In this document: positions 19,534 to 28,689 of the stretch, piece by piece
How the letters are laid out: each line of letters opens with the position of its first letter
How positions within the stretch are numbered: position 1 is the stretch's first letter
Assembly (NCBI RefSeq): GCF_030285925.1
Contig: NZ_CP127251.1
Span: 1-64,000 of the forward strand
DNA: 64,000 nt
Direction of reading: 5' to 3'
Source of the DNA: Devosia sp. YIM 151766
Lineage (GTDB): Bacteria; Pseudomonadota; Alphaproteobacteria; Rhizobiales; Devosiaceae
The notes under the pieces: model-generated
What the model was told of the DNA's origin: nothing
What the model saw: the letters and a program-made list of their open reading frames with translations, nothing else
The model's database searches: none
Made by a program: the position numbers and the translations under genes

Positions 19534-20514
19534 TCAGGCATTGCCGATCAGGATGCCGGCGGCGAAAACCAGCGATCCGCCCAGCACCACCTGCATCACC
19601 GCCCGCCAGAACGGGGTCTGCATATAGCGCTGCTGGATGAAGGCGATGGCCCAGAGCTCGAACAGCACCACGATGATGGCGATGGTCGTGGCCAGCCGGA
19701 AATTGCCGATGAGATAGGGCAAAGCGTGGCCCAGCCCGCCAATGGCGGTCATGATGCCGGCGGCAAGGCCCCGCTTGAGCGGCGAGCCGCGTCCGGTCAG
19801 CTTGCCATCGTCCGCGGCGGCTTCGGTAAAGCCCATGGAAATGCCGGCGCCGATGGCGGCGGCGAGGCCGACCAGAAAGGTCTGGTGGGTGTCGCCGGTG
19901 GCGAAGGCAGCGGCAAAGACCGGCGCCAGGGTGGAGATCGAGCCGTCCATCAGTCCGGCCAGTCCCGGCTGCACATAGGTCAGCACGAATTGGCGATGCG
20001 CCACCTTTTGCTCGCTCTCGCGCCCCTTCTCGCCCAGCACCTGCTCATCGATCTGGCCGGCGCGCCGGGCGTGGCCTTTCTCGATAAGGGCGAGATCGCC
20101 CAGCAGCCTGCGGCTGCCGGCATCGGCGACCTGCTGGGCGGCGCTGAGATAGAAGCGCCAAGACCCTTCCTCCATCTCCCAGATCTGCTGGCGCGCCTGT
20201 TCCAGGGTGAGGGTCTTTTGCAGCCAGACCGGCCTGCGCGCCGGAAAGCCGCGCACATGTTCGCGGCGGATGGGCACCAGCCGCTTGCCGAAGCGGGCGA
20301 TATAAAGATCGAGCAGGCGCCGCCGGTGTTCATCCTCTTCCGCCGCCATGCCTTCGAACAGGGCGGCGCTGCCCGGATAGGCCTCGCCCAGACGCGCCGC
20401 GAATTCGGAATAGATGCGCCCATCTTCTTCCTCGGCGGCAATGGCGAGGGCGAGGATTTCGCGCTCGGACAGGCTGGAGAAAGCGCGGCGATTGTCGGGC
20501 CAGAGGCGAAGCAT
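19534..20514 (-). CDS. mbfA: Membrane-bound ferritin-like iron exporter MbfA (erythrin-VIT1)
   Basis: MbfA fuses a rubrerythrin/ferritin-like di-iron domain to a VIT1-type membrane domain and exports iron in rhizobial relatives. In this 326-residue protein the N-terminal part (about 1-155) carries Glu/His motifs IAAEEEDGRIY, AAEEDEHRRRL, MEEGSWRFYL and EKGHARRAG. The C-terminal part has about five membrane helices with the VIT block LAGLMDGSISTLAPVFAAAFATG. ATG 20514 (GAGGGTG upstream) is preferred over an upstream in-frame ATG at 20547, because that would place the operator at 20528-20566 inside the gene. Regulation by Irr is strongly suggested by those sites. Confidence 0.92.
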   Translation of the reverse strand: MLRLWPDNRRAFSSLSEREILALAIAAEEEDGRIYSEFAARLGEAYPGSAALFEGMAAEEDEHRRRLLDLYIARFGKRLVPIRREHVRGFPARRPVWLQKTLTLEQARQQIWEMEEGSWRFYLSAAQQVADAGSRRLLGDLALIEKGHARRAGQIDEQVLGEKGRESEQKVAHRQFVLTYVQPGLAGLMDGSISTLAPVFAAAFATGDTHQTFLVGLAAAIGAGISMGFTEAAADDGKLTGRGSPLKRGLAAGIMTAIGGLGHALPYLIGNFRLATTIAIIVVLFELWAIAFIQQRYMQTPFWRAVMQVVLGGSLVFAAGILIGNA

Positions 20515-20527
20515 GACACCCTCGTTG

Positions 20528-20566
20528 ATTAGAATGGCTCTAAACAATCTTTAGAACCATTCTAAT
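20528..20566 (-). promoter_or_regulatory. Tandem Irr-box / iron control elements upstream of mbfA
   Basis: Two copies of the TTAGAA-N3-TTCTAA pattern lie 15-50 bases upstream of the mbfA start: TTAGAATGGCTCTAA (20529-20543, one mismatch) and TTAGAACCATTCTAA (20551-20565, perfect). The outer halves ATTAGAATGG and CCATTCTAAT are themselves exact inverted repeats. Rhizobial Irr binds such elements upstream of mbfA. A role in the divergent gene at 20662 is also possible. Confidence 0.8.
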
Positions 20567-20661
20567 GTTGAGGCAATGGGCGCTATGCTGCGACAACGTG
20601 CTTGCCGCGCCCGCCGGCCATGAGGCTTGTGACGCGGAGGGCTCCGGGCTATGCCAGCAGC

Positions 20662-21060
20662 ATGATCCCGATGCAGCATGTCTGGCGCGGAATGTTTCGC
20701 GAGATGGCCACCGCGCTGGCGGTATTGGCTCTCTATGTGCTGATTCTGCTGCTGCCGCTGCACCAGGCCGCCGGGTTGCAGCGCGATCTCAATGCCATCG
20801 GCTATTCGACGCTCAGCGCCTGGTCATTGTGCCAGCCGCAGACCGTGGGCGATGGCGACGCGCCGGTAGACGCGGCGGCGCTGACCTGCCCGGTCACCGG
20901 CATCGCCAAGCAGCACTTCACCCCCATCTTGCCGGCCGCGCCGGATTTCGCGCCGCCGGCAGGCTCGGAAAGCATCGGCCTTGCCGCCGCCTTCGACAGG
21001 CTCTCGCCGCGCCTGCCCGCCCATAAGGGGCAGCCGCGCGCCCCTCCCGTCACGGCCTGA
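20662..21060 (+). CDS. Small membrane-anchored protein of unknown function
   Basis: The predicted product of about 132 residues has one N-terminal hydrophobic helix (MATALAVLALYVLILLLPLHQ) and a periplasmic part containing two cysteines (WSLCQPQ, LTCPVTG) and a Pro/Ala-rich tail. I do not recognise it with certainty. Two-cysteine proteins of this size often precede PCu(A)C copper chaperone genes, and one follows here after 61 bases. The start is uncertain: in-frame ATGs at 20620, 20662, 20671 and 20692 all lack a strong ribosome binding site. Confidence 0.6.
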   Translation: MIPMQHVWRGMFREMATALAVLALYVLILLLPLHQAAGLQRDLNAIGYSTLSAWSLCQPQTVGDGDAPVDAAALTCPVTGIAKQHFTPILPAAPDFAPPAGSESIGLAAAFDRLSPRLPAHKGQPRAPPVTA

Positions 21061-21121
21061 TCCCAGCAACCCGGCGGCTTGCCGCCGCCGATCAGCCCGA
21101 TTCTTGACTGGAGAACTTTCC

Positions 21122-21670
21122 ATGATCCGTACTTATATCCGCGCCGCCGCCGCACTTTTGCCGCTGCTACTGCTTTCCCCCTCCCTGGCCCAGGACCATG
21201 ATGGCCATGCCGGCCATGGCGAGGCCGCGGCCCATGACCATGCCGCGACCGACCATGAGGTCCATCTCGGCGACCTGGTCATTTCCGGCGCCTTTACCCG
21301 GGCCACCCTGCCCAATGCCCCGGTGGCCGGCGGTTTCCTCACGCTTGTCAATCAAGGCGGGGAAGACGATGTGCTGGTCTCGGCCAGTGCCGATATCGCC
21401 AGGGAAACCCAGATCCACGAAATGGCGATGGAGGGTGATGTCATGAAAATGCGCCAACTCGCCGATGGTCTCATCGTGCCGGGGGGCGAAACGGTCGAGC
21501 TCAAGCCCGGCGGCTTTCACATCATGTTAATGGGCCTCAATGGGCCATTGGTGGAAGGCGAGCAGGTTCCGGTAACCCTGACTTTCGCCAAGGCCGGAAC
21601 CGTCACGATCGAACTCTCGGTCGCCGGAACGGCGGCCCAGGGGCTGGAACACGATCATTCGGGGCATTGA
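21122..21670 (+). CDS. PCu(A)C-type periplasmic copper chaperone
   Basis: The 182-residue protein has a Sec signal peptide (MIRTYIRAAAALLPLLLLSPSLAQ) followed by a His-rich segment (DHDGHAGHGEAAAHDHAATDHE). It then has the PCu(A)C (DUF461) domain: FTRATLPNAPVAGGFLTLVNQG, the copper-binding ETQIHEMAMEGDVMKMRQL, and PGGFHIMLMGL. These proteins deliver Cu(I) to the CuA site of cytochrome oxidase. ATG 21122 has GGAG 11 bases upstream; the frame is open from 20981, but that part overlaps the previous gene. A second His-rich motif (HDHSGH) ends the protein. Confidence 0.92.
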   Translation: MIRTYIRAAAALLPLLLLSPSLAQDHDGHAGHGEAAAHDHAATDHEVHLGDLVISGAFTRATLPNAPVAGGFLTLVNQGGEDDVLVSASADIARETQIHEMAMEGDVMKMRQLADGLIVPGGETVELKPGGFHIMLMGLNGPLVEGEQVPVTLTFAKAGTVTIELSVAGTAAQGLEHDHSGH

Positions 21671-21681
21671 CCTTCTGAGCT

Positions 21682-21712
21682 CGTCACCCCCGCGCCTGGC
21701 GCGGGGGTGACG
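21682..21712. repeat. Dispersed palindrome, copy 2 (convergent junction)
   Basis: Perfect 14-base arms CGTCACCCCCGCGC and GCGCGGGGGTGACG flank a three-base loop between the convergent copper chaperone and D-amino-acid dehydrogenase genes. It differs from copy 1 by matched changes in both arms (CCCTCGCG to CCCCCGCG), so the stem is conserved rather than the sequence. Confidence 0.8.
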
Positions 21713-21782
21713 AAGCGGTGCGTGGGGAGGCCAGCGACCACGCCGTGCTTCACGCGTTTGACCCCCAGGCAAATTCCCCGAA

Positions 21783-23036
21783 TCACCCGCCGAGGAATCG
21801 CTCCATGCGGAAGGGGCGGATATCGATCGCCGTTTCTTCGCCGGTCATGGCCTGCGCCAGCAATTCGCCGGTCGCCGGGCCGAGGGTGAAGCCATGATGG
21901 GCGTGGCCGATGCCGGCATAGAGCCCCTGATGCCTGGGCGCCTTGCCGATGATCGGCATCATGTCCGGCGTACAGGGGCGGGCGCCCTTCCAGGGCTGCG
22001 GGTCCACGCGCTCGCCCAGCGGGAACAATTCCCGCGCCGCCTTTTCCGCCTTGGCCAGCTGAATCGGCGTCGGGCGGGCATCGCGCATGGCGAATTCGGC
22101 GCCGGTGGTGATGCGGATGCCGGCAGCCATCGGCGCCATGGCATAGCCCACTTCCGGATCGAGCAGCACGTGCTTGAGTTCCACCCCCTCGGCGGGGCGG
22201 TAATGCATGTGATAGCCGCGCTTGACGAAAAGCGGCAGGCGATAGCCCAAAGGCTCCAGGATATCGGGCGCCCAGGGGCCGAGCGCGATCACCGCCTGCC
22301 TGGCGGTCAGCCGCGTGCCATTGACCAGCGTGCTCCAGCCATCCGCCTCGGGACTGAGCCCGGCGGCCGCGCCGTGGACGAAGGTGCCGCCCAGGGTTTC
22401 GAACAGCTTGAAATAGGCGCCGACCAGAGCCCCCGGATCGCTCACCGTCCAGGGATCGGTCCAGTGAATGGCGCCGCTGAGCCCGCCGATCAGATGCGGC
22501 TCCAGAGCCTTGAGCGCCGGCCAGTCCAGCACTTCGAAGCCGATGCCGAACTGTTCGCGGTCGGCCCGGGCCTTGCCGATATCGGCCTCCAGCCTGTCGG
22601 GGCTGCGGAAGGCGAGGTACCAGCCATCGCGGGAAATCAGCTTTTCCGCCTCCGGCCCTGCTGCGGCGATCAGGTCGGCATGGGTGAGAATCGAGCGTCC
22701 GATCAGCGGCGCATATTGCGCGACCACCCGGCGATAATGCTCGGGCGAGGATTCCCACCAATATCTGAGCAGCGGCGGCGCCAGCTTGGGCAGAGCCAGC
22801 GGCTCATAACGGGCGGAGGTGGAAAGATGCAGCCCGACCTGCAACAGGGTTTGCAGATCGCGCGGAAAGGCATGGGGCCGCACGCCTTCGCGCTGGATGA
22901 TGCCGGCATTGCCGAAGGAGGTTTCCCGGCCCGGTGCATTCTTGTCCACCAGCGTCACGCTGCGCCCGCGCCGCAACAGGTGGATGCCCGTGGCGACGCC
23001 GACAATGCCCGCGCCCAGAATGATGACGTCGCTCAT
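21783..23036 (-). CDS. dadA: D-amino-acid dehydrogenase-like FAD oxidoreductase (DadA family)
   Basis: The 417-residue protein is a DAO-fold flavoenzyme resembling the small subunit of D-amino-acid dehydrogenase, which oxidises D-amino acids to 2-oxo acids and passes electrons to the respiratory chain. It begins with the dinucleotide motif VIILGAGIVGVATGIHLLRRG, followed by ETSFGNAGII. Later blocks include ALGPWAPDILEPLG, KRGYHMHYRP and the C-terminal IGHAHHGFTLGPATGELLA. ATG 23036 follows AAGGGA; the frame reaches 23072. It stands alone, divergent from lepA. The exact substrate is uncertain, since proline or other amines are possible in this family. Confidence 0.85.
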   Translation of the reverse strand: MSDVIILGAGIVGVATGIHLLRRGRSVTLVDKNAPGRETSFGNAGIIQREGVRPHAFPRDLQTLLQVGLHLSTSARYEPLALPKLAPPLLRYWWESSPEHYRRVVAQYAPLIGRSILTHADLIAAAGPEAEKLISRDGWYLAFRSPDRLEADIGKARADREQFGIGFEVLDWPALKALEPHLIGGLSGAIHWTDPWTVSDPGALVGAYFKLFETLGGTFVHGAAAGLSPEADGWSTLVNGTRLTARQAVIALGPWAPDILEPLGYRLPLFVKRGYHMHYRPAEGVELKHVLLDPEVGYAMAPMAAGIRITTGAEFAMRDARPTPIQLAKAEKAARELFPLGERVDPQPWKGARPCTPDMMPIIGKAPRHQGLYAGIGHAHHGFTLGPATGELLAQAMTGEETAIDIRPFRMERFLGG

Positions 23037-23274
23037 ACATGTTCCCTTTATCGTCCTGGCCGAACCTAGCAAAGCACAGGCGGCATTTTTCGTCTATCCG
23101 ACGGAGAGGAGGGGCCGCCATGCAATAATTGGCGCGTTGCCATGGAAAATGCGCAATATCCTCTCGCTGTCCCGGCGGCGATAAGCCGGCGCGCGGTTCC
23201 GCCTCCGCCACCGCCGCCCTTAACCGCGCGGAAACCATCTTTCTCGCGCTCCGCGCTTCTGCTATCAGCGCCCC

Positions 23275-25080
23275 ATGACCACGCCGCTCAAGAATATCCG
23301 CAATTTCTCCATCGTCGCCCATATCGACCATGGCAAATCGACACTCGCCGACCGCCTGATCCAGATGACGGGCGGGCTCGACACGCGCGAGATGAAGGCG
23401 CAGGTGCTCGATAACATGGATATCGAGCGCGAGCGCGGCATCACCATCAAGGCGCAGACCGTTCGGCTGAGCTATAAGGCAGAGGACGGCGAGGATTATA
23501 TCCTCAACCTCATCGACACGCCCGGCCATGTCGACTTCGCCTATGAAGTCTCCCGCTCCATGGCCGCCGTCGAGGGCTCGCTGCTGGTGGTCGACGCCTC
23601 CCAGGGGGTCGAGGCGCAGACGCTGGCCAATGTCTACCACGCGCTCGACGCCAATCACGAGATCGTGCCGGTCCTCAACAAGGTCGACCTGCCGGCTGCC
23701 GATATCCCCCGGGTCAAGACCCAGATCGAGGACGTCATCGGCATCGATGCCAGCGACGCGCTCGAAATCTCGGCCAAGACCGGCATCGGCATCGACACCG
23801 TGCTCGAAGCCATCGTCACCCGGCTGCCGGCCCCCAAGGGCGAGCTCGATGCGCCGCTCAAGGCGCTGCTGGTGGATTCCTGGTACGACACCTATCTCGG
23901 CGTCGTCGTCCTGGTACGCATCGTCGACGGGGTGATGAGAAAGGGCCAGCGCATCCGCATGATGGCCTCGGGCGCCGTCTATGAGCTCGACCGCGTCGGC
24001 GTCAACACCCCCAAACTGGTCGAGGTCAAGGAACTGGGCCCGGGCGAATTGGGCGTCTTCACCGCCGGCATCAAGGAAGTGGCCGACACCAATGTCGGCG
24101 ACACCATCACCGACGACCGCAAGCCCACCGCCGAGCCGCTGCCCGGCTTCCGCCCGGCCCAGCCGGTGGTGTTCTGCGGGCTGTTCCCGGTCGACGCGTC
24201 CGATTTCGACGAATTGCGCGCCGCCATGGGCAAGCTGCGGCTCAACGATGCCAGCTTCTCCTTCGAGATGGAGACCTCGGCGGCGCTCGGCTTCGGCTTC
24301 CGCTGCGGCTTCCTGGGCCTGCTGCATCTCGAAATCATCCAGGAACGGCTGTCCCGGGAGTTCAATCTCGATCTCATCGCCACCGCCCCTTCGGTGGTCT
24401 ACGAGGTGGAGATGACGTCGGGCGAGACCATCTCCCTGCACAATCCGGCCGATCTGCCGGACGTGATGAAGATCGAGCAGATCCGCGAACCCTGGATCAA
24501 GGCGACCATCCTGACCCCGGACGAATATCTGGGCGCCATCCTGAAACTCTGCCAGGACCGACGCGGCATCCAGCAAAATCTCTCCTATGTCGGGGCGCGC
24601 GCCCTGGTGGAATATGAATTGCCGCTCAATGAAGTGGTGTTCGATTTCTACGACCGCCTGAAATCGATCAGCAAGGGCTATGCCAGCTTCGACTACCAGC
24701 TCGTCGAGCACCGCGAGGGCGACCTGGTCAAGCTCTCGATCCTGGTCAATGCCGAGCCGGTCGACGCGCTCTCCATGCTGGTGCACCGCTCGGTGGCCGA
24801 GCAGCGCGGCCGCGTCATGTGCGAGAAGCTCAAGGAGCTGATCCCGCCGCATCTGTTCGTCATCCCCATCCAGGCGGCGATCGGCGGCAAGATCGTCGCC
24901 CGCGAAACCGTGCGTGCCATGCGCAAGGACGTCACCGCCAAATGCTATGGCGGCGACGCGACCCGCAAGCGCAAGCTGCTGGAAAAGCAGAAGGCCGGCA
25001 AGAAGCGCATGCGTCAGTTCGGCTCGGTGGAAATTCCGCAGGAAGCCTTCATCAAGGCGCTGAAAATGGGCGACGATTAA
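23275..25080 (+). CDS. lepA: Elongation factor 4 (LepA)
   Basis: LepA is a ribosome-associated GTPase that acts on stalled or mistranslocated ribosomes and in 30S assembly. The 601-residue protein has the usual length and the G motifs [14 protein letters not shown] (G1), RGITI (G2), DTPGHVDF (G3), NKVDLPAA (G4) and ISAKTG (G5). The LepA-specific C-terminal domain ends in [21 protein letters not shown]. The 238-base gap upstream separates it from the divergent dadA-like gene and must hold both promoters. Confidence 0.97.
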   Translation: MTTPLKNIRNFSIVAHIDHGKSTLADRLIQMTGGLDTREMKAQVLDNMDIERERGITIKAQTVRLSYKAEDGEDYILNLIDTPGHVDFAYEVSRSMAAVEGSLLVVDASQGVEAQTLANVYHALDANHEIVPVLNKVDLPAADIPRVKTQIEDVIGIDASDALEISAKTGIGIDTVLEAIVTRLPAPKGELDAPLKALLVDSWYDTYLGVVVLVRIVDGVMRKGQRIRMMASGAVYELDRVGVNTPKLVEVKELGPGELGVFTAGIKEVADTNVGDTITDDRKPTAEPLPGFRPAQPVVFCGLFPVDASDFDELRAAMGKLRLNDASFSFEMETSAALGFGFRCGFLGLLHLEIIQERLSREFNLDLIATAPSVVYEVEMTSGETISLHNPADLPDVMKIEQIREPWIKATILTPDEYLGAILKLCQDRRGIQQNLSYVGARALVEYELPLNEVVFDFYDRLKSISKGYASFDYQLVEHREGDLVKLSILVNAEPVDALSMLVHRSVAEQRGRVMCEKLKELIPPHLFVIPIQAAIGGKIVARETVRAMRKDVTAKCYGGDATRKRKLLEKQKAGKKRMRQFGSVEIPQEAFIKALKMGDD

Positions 25081-25104
25081 CCGGCTGGTGTGGACGCCAG
25101 CCGG
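25081..25104. terminator. Hairpin after lepA
   Basis: An 8-bp perfect stem CCGGCTGG / CCAGCCGG, extendable by two inner pairs, starts on the base after the lepA stop and lies between convergent genes. It has no T-run, so it may be a factor-dependent or bidirectional stop. Confidence 0.4.
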
Positions 25105-25118
25105 GCCGCCATCGGCAG

Positions 25119-26117
25119 CTAGGCGGTGACGCTGCCGTTCGGGTCGGCCTGGTCCTGGCGGTCGAATTCGCCATTGCGGCGGAAGCGCCACATATAGGTG
25201 GGCAGCACCTGGTCCATTGAGGTCGGCTCGATTCCGAAGGCGGCAAAGGTGCGCTTGTCCTTCCTGGCCGCCTCGGACACTACATTGTCGACGCCCAGCA
25301 GGTTCACCTGGTCGCCGGTGATCAGCGGCTTGAAGGGCAGGATGCCCAGCAGCGCCGCGCCGAACTTGGCCAGCCCGGCGGGCATAGGCAGCAGCAGGCG
25401 CTTGCGGCCGGCCTCGCGCAGGATGCGCCGCATCAGCGCCTCGTGGCTTTCCACGTCCGGCCCGCCCAGCTCATAGATGCGCCCGGTCTTGACCGCGCCC
25501 TCGGCCGCCTTGGCCAGCGCCTCGGCGACATCGCCGACAAAGACCGGCTGGAACAGCGTCTTGCCCGAGATCAGCGGCAGGATCGGGAACAGCCGGGCCA
25601 GGGTGCCCATGAGGTTGAAGAAGCCGTCGCCCATGCCGAACATGATCGAGGGGCGCAGGATCACCGCCTGGGGGAAGGCCTCCAGCACCGCGGCCTCGCC
25701 CGCCAGCTTGGAGGCGGCATAGGCGCTGACTCCGGCCGCCTTGTCGACGCCCAGCGCCGACATATGCACCAGCGCGCCCGCCCCGGTGGCCTTGGCGGCG
25801 CGGGCGATGAGGGTGGCGCCTTCGACATGCACGGCGGCGAACCGCTGCTTGCCGCTCTCATGGCCGACCCCGACCAGATTGACGACGATGTCGGCGCCGG
25901 CGACGGCGCGCTGCACCGAGGCTTCATTGCGCAGATTGGCCTGGATCGGCACCACCTGGCCGACAGCGCCGAACATGCGGGTTTCCCCCGCCAGGTCGGG
26001 CCGGCGCACCGCCACGCGGATGCGATAGCCCTGGCGCGCCAGCAATTGCACCAGATGCGTGCCGACAAATCCCGATCCACCGAAAATGGTGACGAGCTTG
26101 GGGGCAGTGCGATCCAT
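25119..26117 (-). CDS. NDUFA9-like NAD(P)-binding protein
   Basis: This 332-residue atypical short-chain dehydrogenase resembles the complex I accessory subunit NDUFA9 and related bacterial NAD-dependent epimerases. The Rossmann motif is VTIFGGSGFVGTHLVQLLARQGY, followed by the conserved RVAVRRPDLAG. An AYAASKLAGE segment stands at the usual YxxxK position, and RPSIMFGMGDGFFN and FQPVFVGDVAEAL follow. In alphaproteobacteria such proteins are linked to respiratory complex I or quinone-related steps; that role is inferred. It is convergent with lepA. Confidence 0.88.
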   Translation of the reverse strand: MDRTAPKLVTIFGGSGFVGTHLVQLLARQGYRIRVAVRRPDLAGETRMFGAVGQVVPIQANLRNEASVQRAVAGADIVVNLVGVGHESGKQRFAAVHVEGATLIARAAKATGAGALVHMSALGVDKAAGVSAYAASKLAGEAAVLEAFPQAVILRPSIMFGMGDGFFNLMGTLARLFPILPLISGKTLFQPVFVGDVAEALAKAAEGAVKTGRIYELGGPDVESHEALMRRILREAGRKRLLLPMPAGLAKFGAALLGILPFKPLITGDQVNLLGVDNVVSEAARKDKRTFAAFGIEPTSMDQVLPTYMWRFRRNGEFDRQDQADPNGSVTA

Positions 26118-26267
26118 GGCTTGGCTCCAGATCAGGCAGGAAGTCTTCCGCCGCTTCTAGCGCAAGCGGCTTGCTCCTGTCGAGCCTTGCCGCGTCCCAT
26201 CGCGCCACAGCGGGCGCTTGACTCCGGCGGTTATCGTTCTTTATTTGTTCTGAGAAGGAGAAATCAC

Positions 26268-26630
26268 GTGCCGTCAATGCAGGACTTTCACGGCGGGTGC
26301 CATTGCGGCGCCGTCCGCTTCACCGCCCATACCGACCTTTCGGGCCTGGGCGATTGCAATTGCTCGCGCTGCCGGCGCCTGGGCTGGGTGATGCAATCCA
26401 TGCCTGCCAGCCAGTTCACGCTGCAATCGGGCGAGGACAATCTGACCCTTTATCGGTTCAACACCGAAAAGATCGATCACCTGTTCTGCAAGACCTGCGG
26501 CATCGAGTCCTTTGCCCGGGGCGGCGACGGCAAGGGCAATGAGATGGTCATGGTCAATGTGAACTGTTTCGACGAGGCGCCAGCCATCGATCGCAGCGCG
26601 ATCAAGCACTGGGATGGTGCGAACTTCTGA
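26268..26630 (+). CDS. GFA-family (glutathione-dependent formaldehyde-activating-like) zinc protein
   Basis: The 120-residue protein has the GFA/CENP-V fold with structural zinc sites: GGCHCGAVRF, CNCSRCRRLGW and FCKTCGIESFARG. Members include Gfa, which can promote formaldehyde-glutathione condensation, but most have no known activity. GTG 26268 is favoured over ATG 26277 because AAGGAG lies seven bases before it. It stands alone just upstream of tRNA-Leu. The nearby 6.6-16.7 kb pathway might release formaldehyde or formate, but no linkage is shown. Confidence 0.85.
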   Translation: MPSMQDFHGGCHCGAVRFTAHTDLSGLGDCNCSRCRRLGWVMQSMPASQFTLQSGEDNLTLYRFNTEKIDHLFCKTCGIESFARGGDGKGNEMVMVNVNCFDEAPAIDRSAIKHWDGANF

Positions 26631-26648
26631 AAAGGGGTGGCAAGCGCA

Positions 26649-26677
26649 TTGACATTAGCGTGACGCCGCCCTAGTTA
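26649..26677 (+). promoter_or_regulatory. Sigma-70-type promoter for tRNA-Leu
   Basis: A consensus TTGACA (26649-26654) and TAGTTA (26672-26677) are separated by exactly 17 bases. The -10 box ends 10 bases before the mature tRNA, so the transcript would have a very short leader. Confidence 0.75.
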
Positions 26678-26687
26678 CACGCCCGTC

Positions 26688-26772
26688 GCCCAGATGGCGG
26701 AATTGGTAGACGCGCACGGTTCAGGTCCGTGTGCCGCAAGGCGTGGAAGTTCGAGTCTTCTTCTGGGCACCA
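26688..26772 (+). tRNA. tRNA-Leu (anticodon CAG)
   Basis: This is an 85-base class II tRNA. The acceptor arm GCCCAGA pairs with TCTGGGC, followed by discriminator A and an encoded CCA. The anticodon stem is CACGG / CCGTG with loop TTCAGGT, giving anticodon CAG, which reads CUG. A long variable arm (TGCCGCAAGGCG region) and T-arm TTCGAGTC are present. It decodes the most common Leu codon in this GC-rich genome. Confidence 0.96.
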
Positions 26773-26778
26773 ATTTCA

Positions 26779-26811
26779 AAACCCCGTAGCCGCAAGGCTG
26801 CGGGGTTTTTT
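26779..26811 (+). terminator. Intrinsic terminator after tRNA-Leu
   Basis: An 11-bp stem ACCCCGTAGCC / GGCTGCGGGGT (one G-U pair) with a GCAA tetraloop leads into six T residues, seven bases after the tRNA CCA end. Confidence 0.92.
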
Positions 26812-26952
26812 ATTGGCCGCATGTCGCCTCCCCCACCGAATCGCCGGCCCTGCGCCTTCCTCCGCCGCCCAAGATCGTCACCCGCGCGCGTGACGAATGG
26901 TGATTTTGGAACAATTTCCCTCAAGGGGAGGGAGGAAAGGCGCACTGCGCCT

Positions 26953-28560
26953 CTACCCCCGAAACCGCCTCCGCCGCGAGGCGATGAATCCGACGAAAAT
27001 CCCGGCCAGCACCGCGATCAGGAACGGCCAGTGCCGGATCTGCGCGAAGGTCGTAGCCGGGAGTTTCTGGTGCGGGCGCAGGTCGAGCGCCGCCATTTCG
27101 CCGGGTGGCAATTGCGCGGTGATGCGGCCCAGTGGGTCGGTGGCGAAGGTCAGGCCGGTATTGGCGGCGCGCACCAGGCTCATGCCTTCCTCCACCGCCC
27201 GCAGCCGCGCATGATGGGCGTGCTGGGCCGGGCCGATCGAGGCGTCGAACCAGGCGTCGTTGGTGAGGTTGAGCAGGAATTGCGCGCCCTCGACATCGCC
27301 CAGATCGCCGGAGAAAATGATCTCGTAGCAGACCAGGATCAGCGCCGCCGGCGCCCCGGGCAGGCCCATCAGCCGCCTTTTGACGTCGCCCGCCGACCAG
27401 CCCTCGGCGCCGGGAACGAATTGAGTGACGCCCATTTGCGCGAAAAATTCGGCGAAGGGCAGATATTCGCCGAAGGGCACCAGATGCGCCTTGTCATAGG
27501 AGGCGACGACTTCGCCGTCGCCATTGATCGCCAATACCGAATTATAGGGCGGTCGGGCGCCGCCGCCATCGAGCGCATAGGGACGGCGCGGCACGCCCGC
27601 CAGTAGCGTCGCCCCCTCGGGCAGCATGCGGGCGATGCGGGCCAGCGCCTCGGGATAGGTTTCGAGGAAAAAGGGCAGGCTCGATTCGGGCCAGACCAGA
27701 TGGGTGATGTCGGCCAGTCCCTGATCGGCCGGGTCCATGCGCATATCCGACAGCATGATCAGCCGGTCGACCAAGGCCACCGGATCGACATTGCCGAAAT
27801 CGGCGTGTTCATAGACCAGCGGCTGCACCAGCCGCATCGCCATGTCCTGGCGCTCGGTGGAAATATTGCCGGCCAGCCGGTTCCAGCCATAGCCGAGCTG
27901 GGCGGCGATCACCAGCAGCGCCAGGAATAGCGGCGCCAGCCGCCGCGACCAGGGCCGGTCGTCGGGCGGCCAGATCAGCGCCGGACTCATCGCCAGCAGC
28001 GGGGCGAGGAAGGTCAGGCCATAGACCCCGATCACCGAGGCCAATTGCATCATCGCATCGGTGCCGGTGAGACTGTAGCCGAGCAGGTCGAAGGGAAAGC
28101 CGGTAAACACATGGCCACGCAGGAATTCGGCCGCCGCCAGCCAGGCCGAAAGCGTCAAAATGCGGGTCCAGCCATGGCTCCAGAACAGATGCGCCAGGGC
28201 GCTGGCCAGCCCCCAGAACAGCGCGATCAGCGCCGCCAAGGCAGCGATGGCGACGGGCATGGCCGCCAGCACCCAGCCGCCATCGACGAAGAAGGCGGCA
28301 GCCAGCCAGTGGAAGGCAACGAGGAAATAGCCCCAGCCAAAGGCGAAGCCGATGGCGAAGGCCGGCCCGAACAGGCGCCGCCAGCCCTTGGGGCGTTCGG
28401 CCCCGTCCAGCGCCCAGACCCAGACCGGCATGGCCAGGAACAGCAATGGCAGCAGGAAAAACGGCGGCACCGACAACCCGGCCAGCCCCCCGGCGGCCAG
28501 CAGCAGCAGGAAGCGGCGCCAGCCCTGACTCAGCATGGCGGTTTCGGCCAGCCAGGTCAT
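26953..28560 (-). CDS. lnt: Apolipoprotein N-acyltransferase
   Basis: Lnt adds the third acyl chain to the N-terminal cysteine of lipoproteins at the inner membrane. The 535-residue protein has an N-terminal multi-helix membrane region (about 1-210) and a nitrilase-like periplasmic domain. The catalytic triad is visible as Glu in VWPESSLPF, Lys in YDKAHLVPFGEYLPF and Cys in LILVCYEIIFSGDL. A C-terminal helix (HWPFLIAVLAGIFVGFI) closes it. The start could be ATG 28560 or 28536; neither has a clear ribosome binding site. Confidence 0.95.
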   Translation of the reverse strand: MTWLAETAMLSQGWRRFLLLLAAGGLAGLSVPPFFLLPLLFLAMPVWVWALDGAERPKGWRRLFGPAFAIGFAFGWGYFLVAFHWLAAAFFVDGGWVLAAMPVAIAALAALIALFWGLASALAHLFWSHGWTRILTLSAWLAAAEFLRGHVFTGFPFDLLGYSLTGTDAMMQLASVIGVYGLTFLAPLLAMSPALIWPPDDRPWSRRLAPLFLALLVIAAQLGYGWNRLAGNISTERQDMAMRLVQPLVYEHADFGNVDPVALVDRLIMLSDMRMDPADQGLADITHLVWPESSLPFFLETYPEALARIARMLPEGATLLAGVPRRPYALDGGGARPPYNSVLAINGDGEVVASYDKAHLVPFGEYLPFAEFFAQMGVTQFVPGAEGWSAGDVKRRLMGLPGAPAALILVCYEIIFSGDLGDVEGAQFLLNLTNDAWFDASIGPAQHAHHARLRAVEEGMSLVRAANTGLTFATDPLGRITAQLPPGEMAALDLRPHQKLPATTFAQIRHWPFLIAVLAGIFVGFIASRRRRFRG

Positions 28561-28689
28561 GCGCGGAAAAGGATCGAATCAGGGAGCATGAAGGCAAGGT
28601 GGTCGCAGCCGGGATGGCCGTCAAGACACCGGTTTGGCGGTGGACTCGGCAGAGGGCCGGCGCTAGGAGTGCGGGCGAGCGTCGTCCCC

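Noticed and set aside
22804..25191. A minus-strand open frame of about 795 codons over lepA
   Set aside because: It is the antisense of lepA and of the start of the dadA-like gene; the composition is not protein-like and no motif was seen.
25443..26267. Plus-strand frame joined to the GFA gene, which would give a 395-residue protein
   Set aside because: The first 275 codons are antisense to the NDUFA9-like gene; AAGGAG before GTG 26268 marks the real start.
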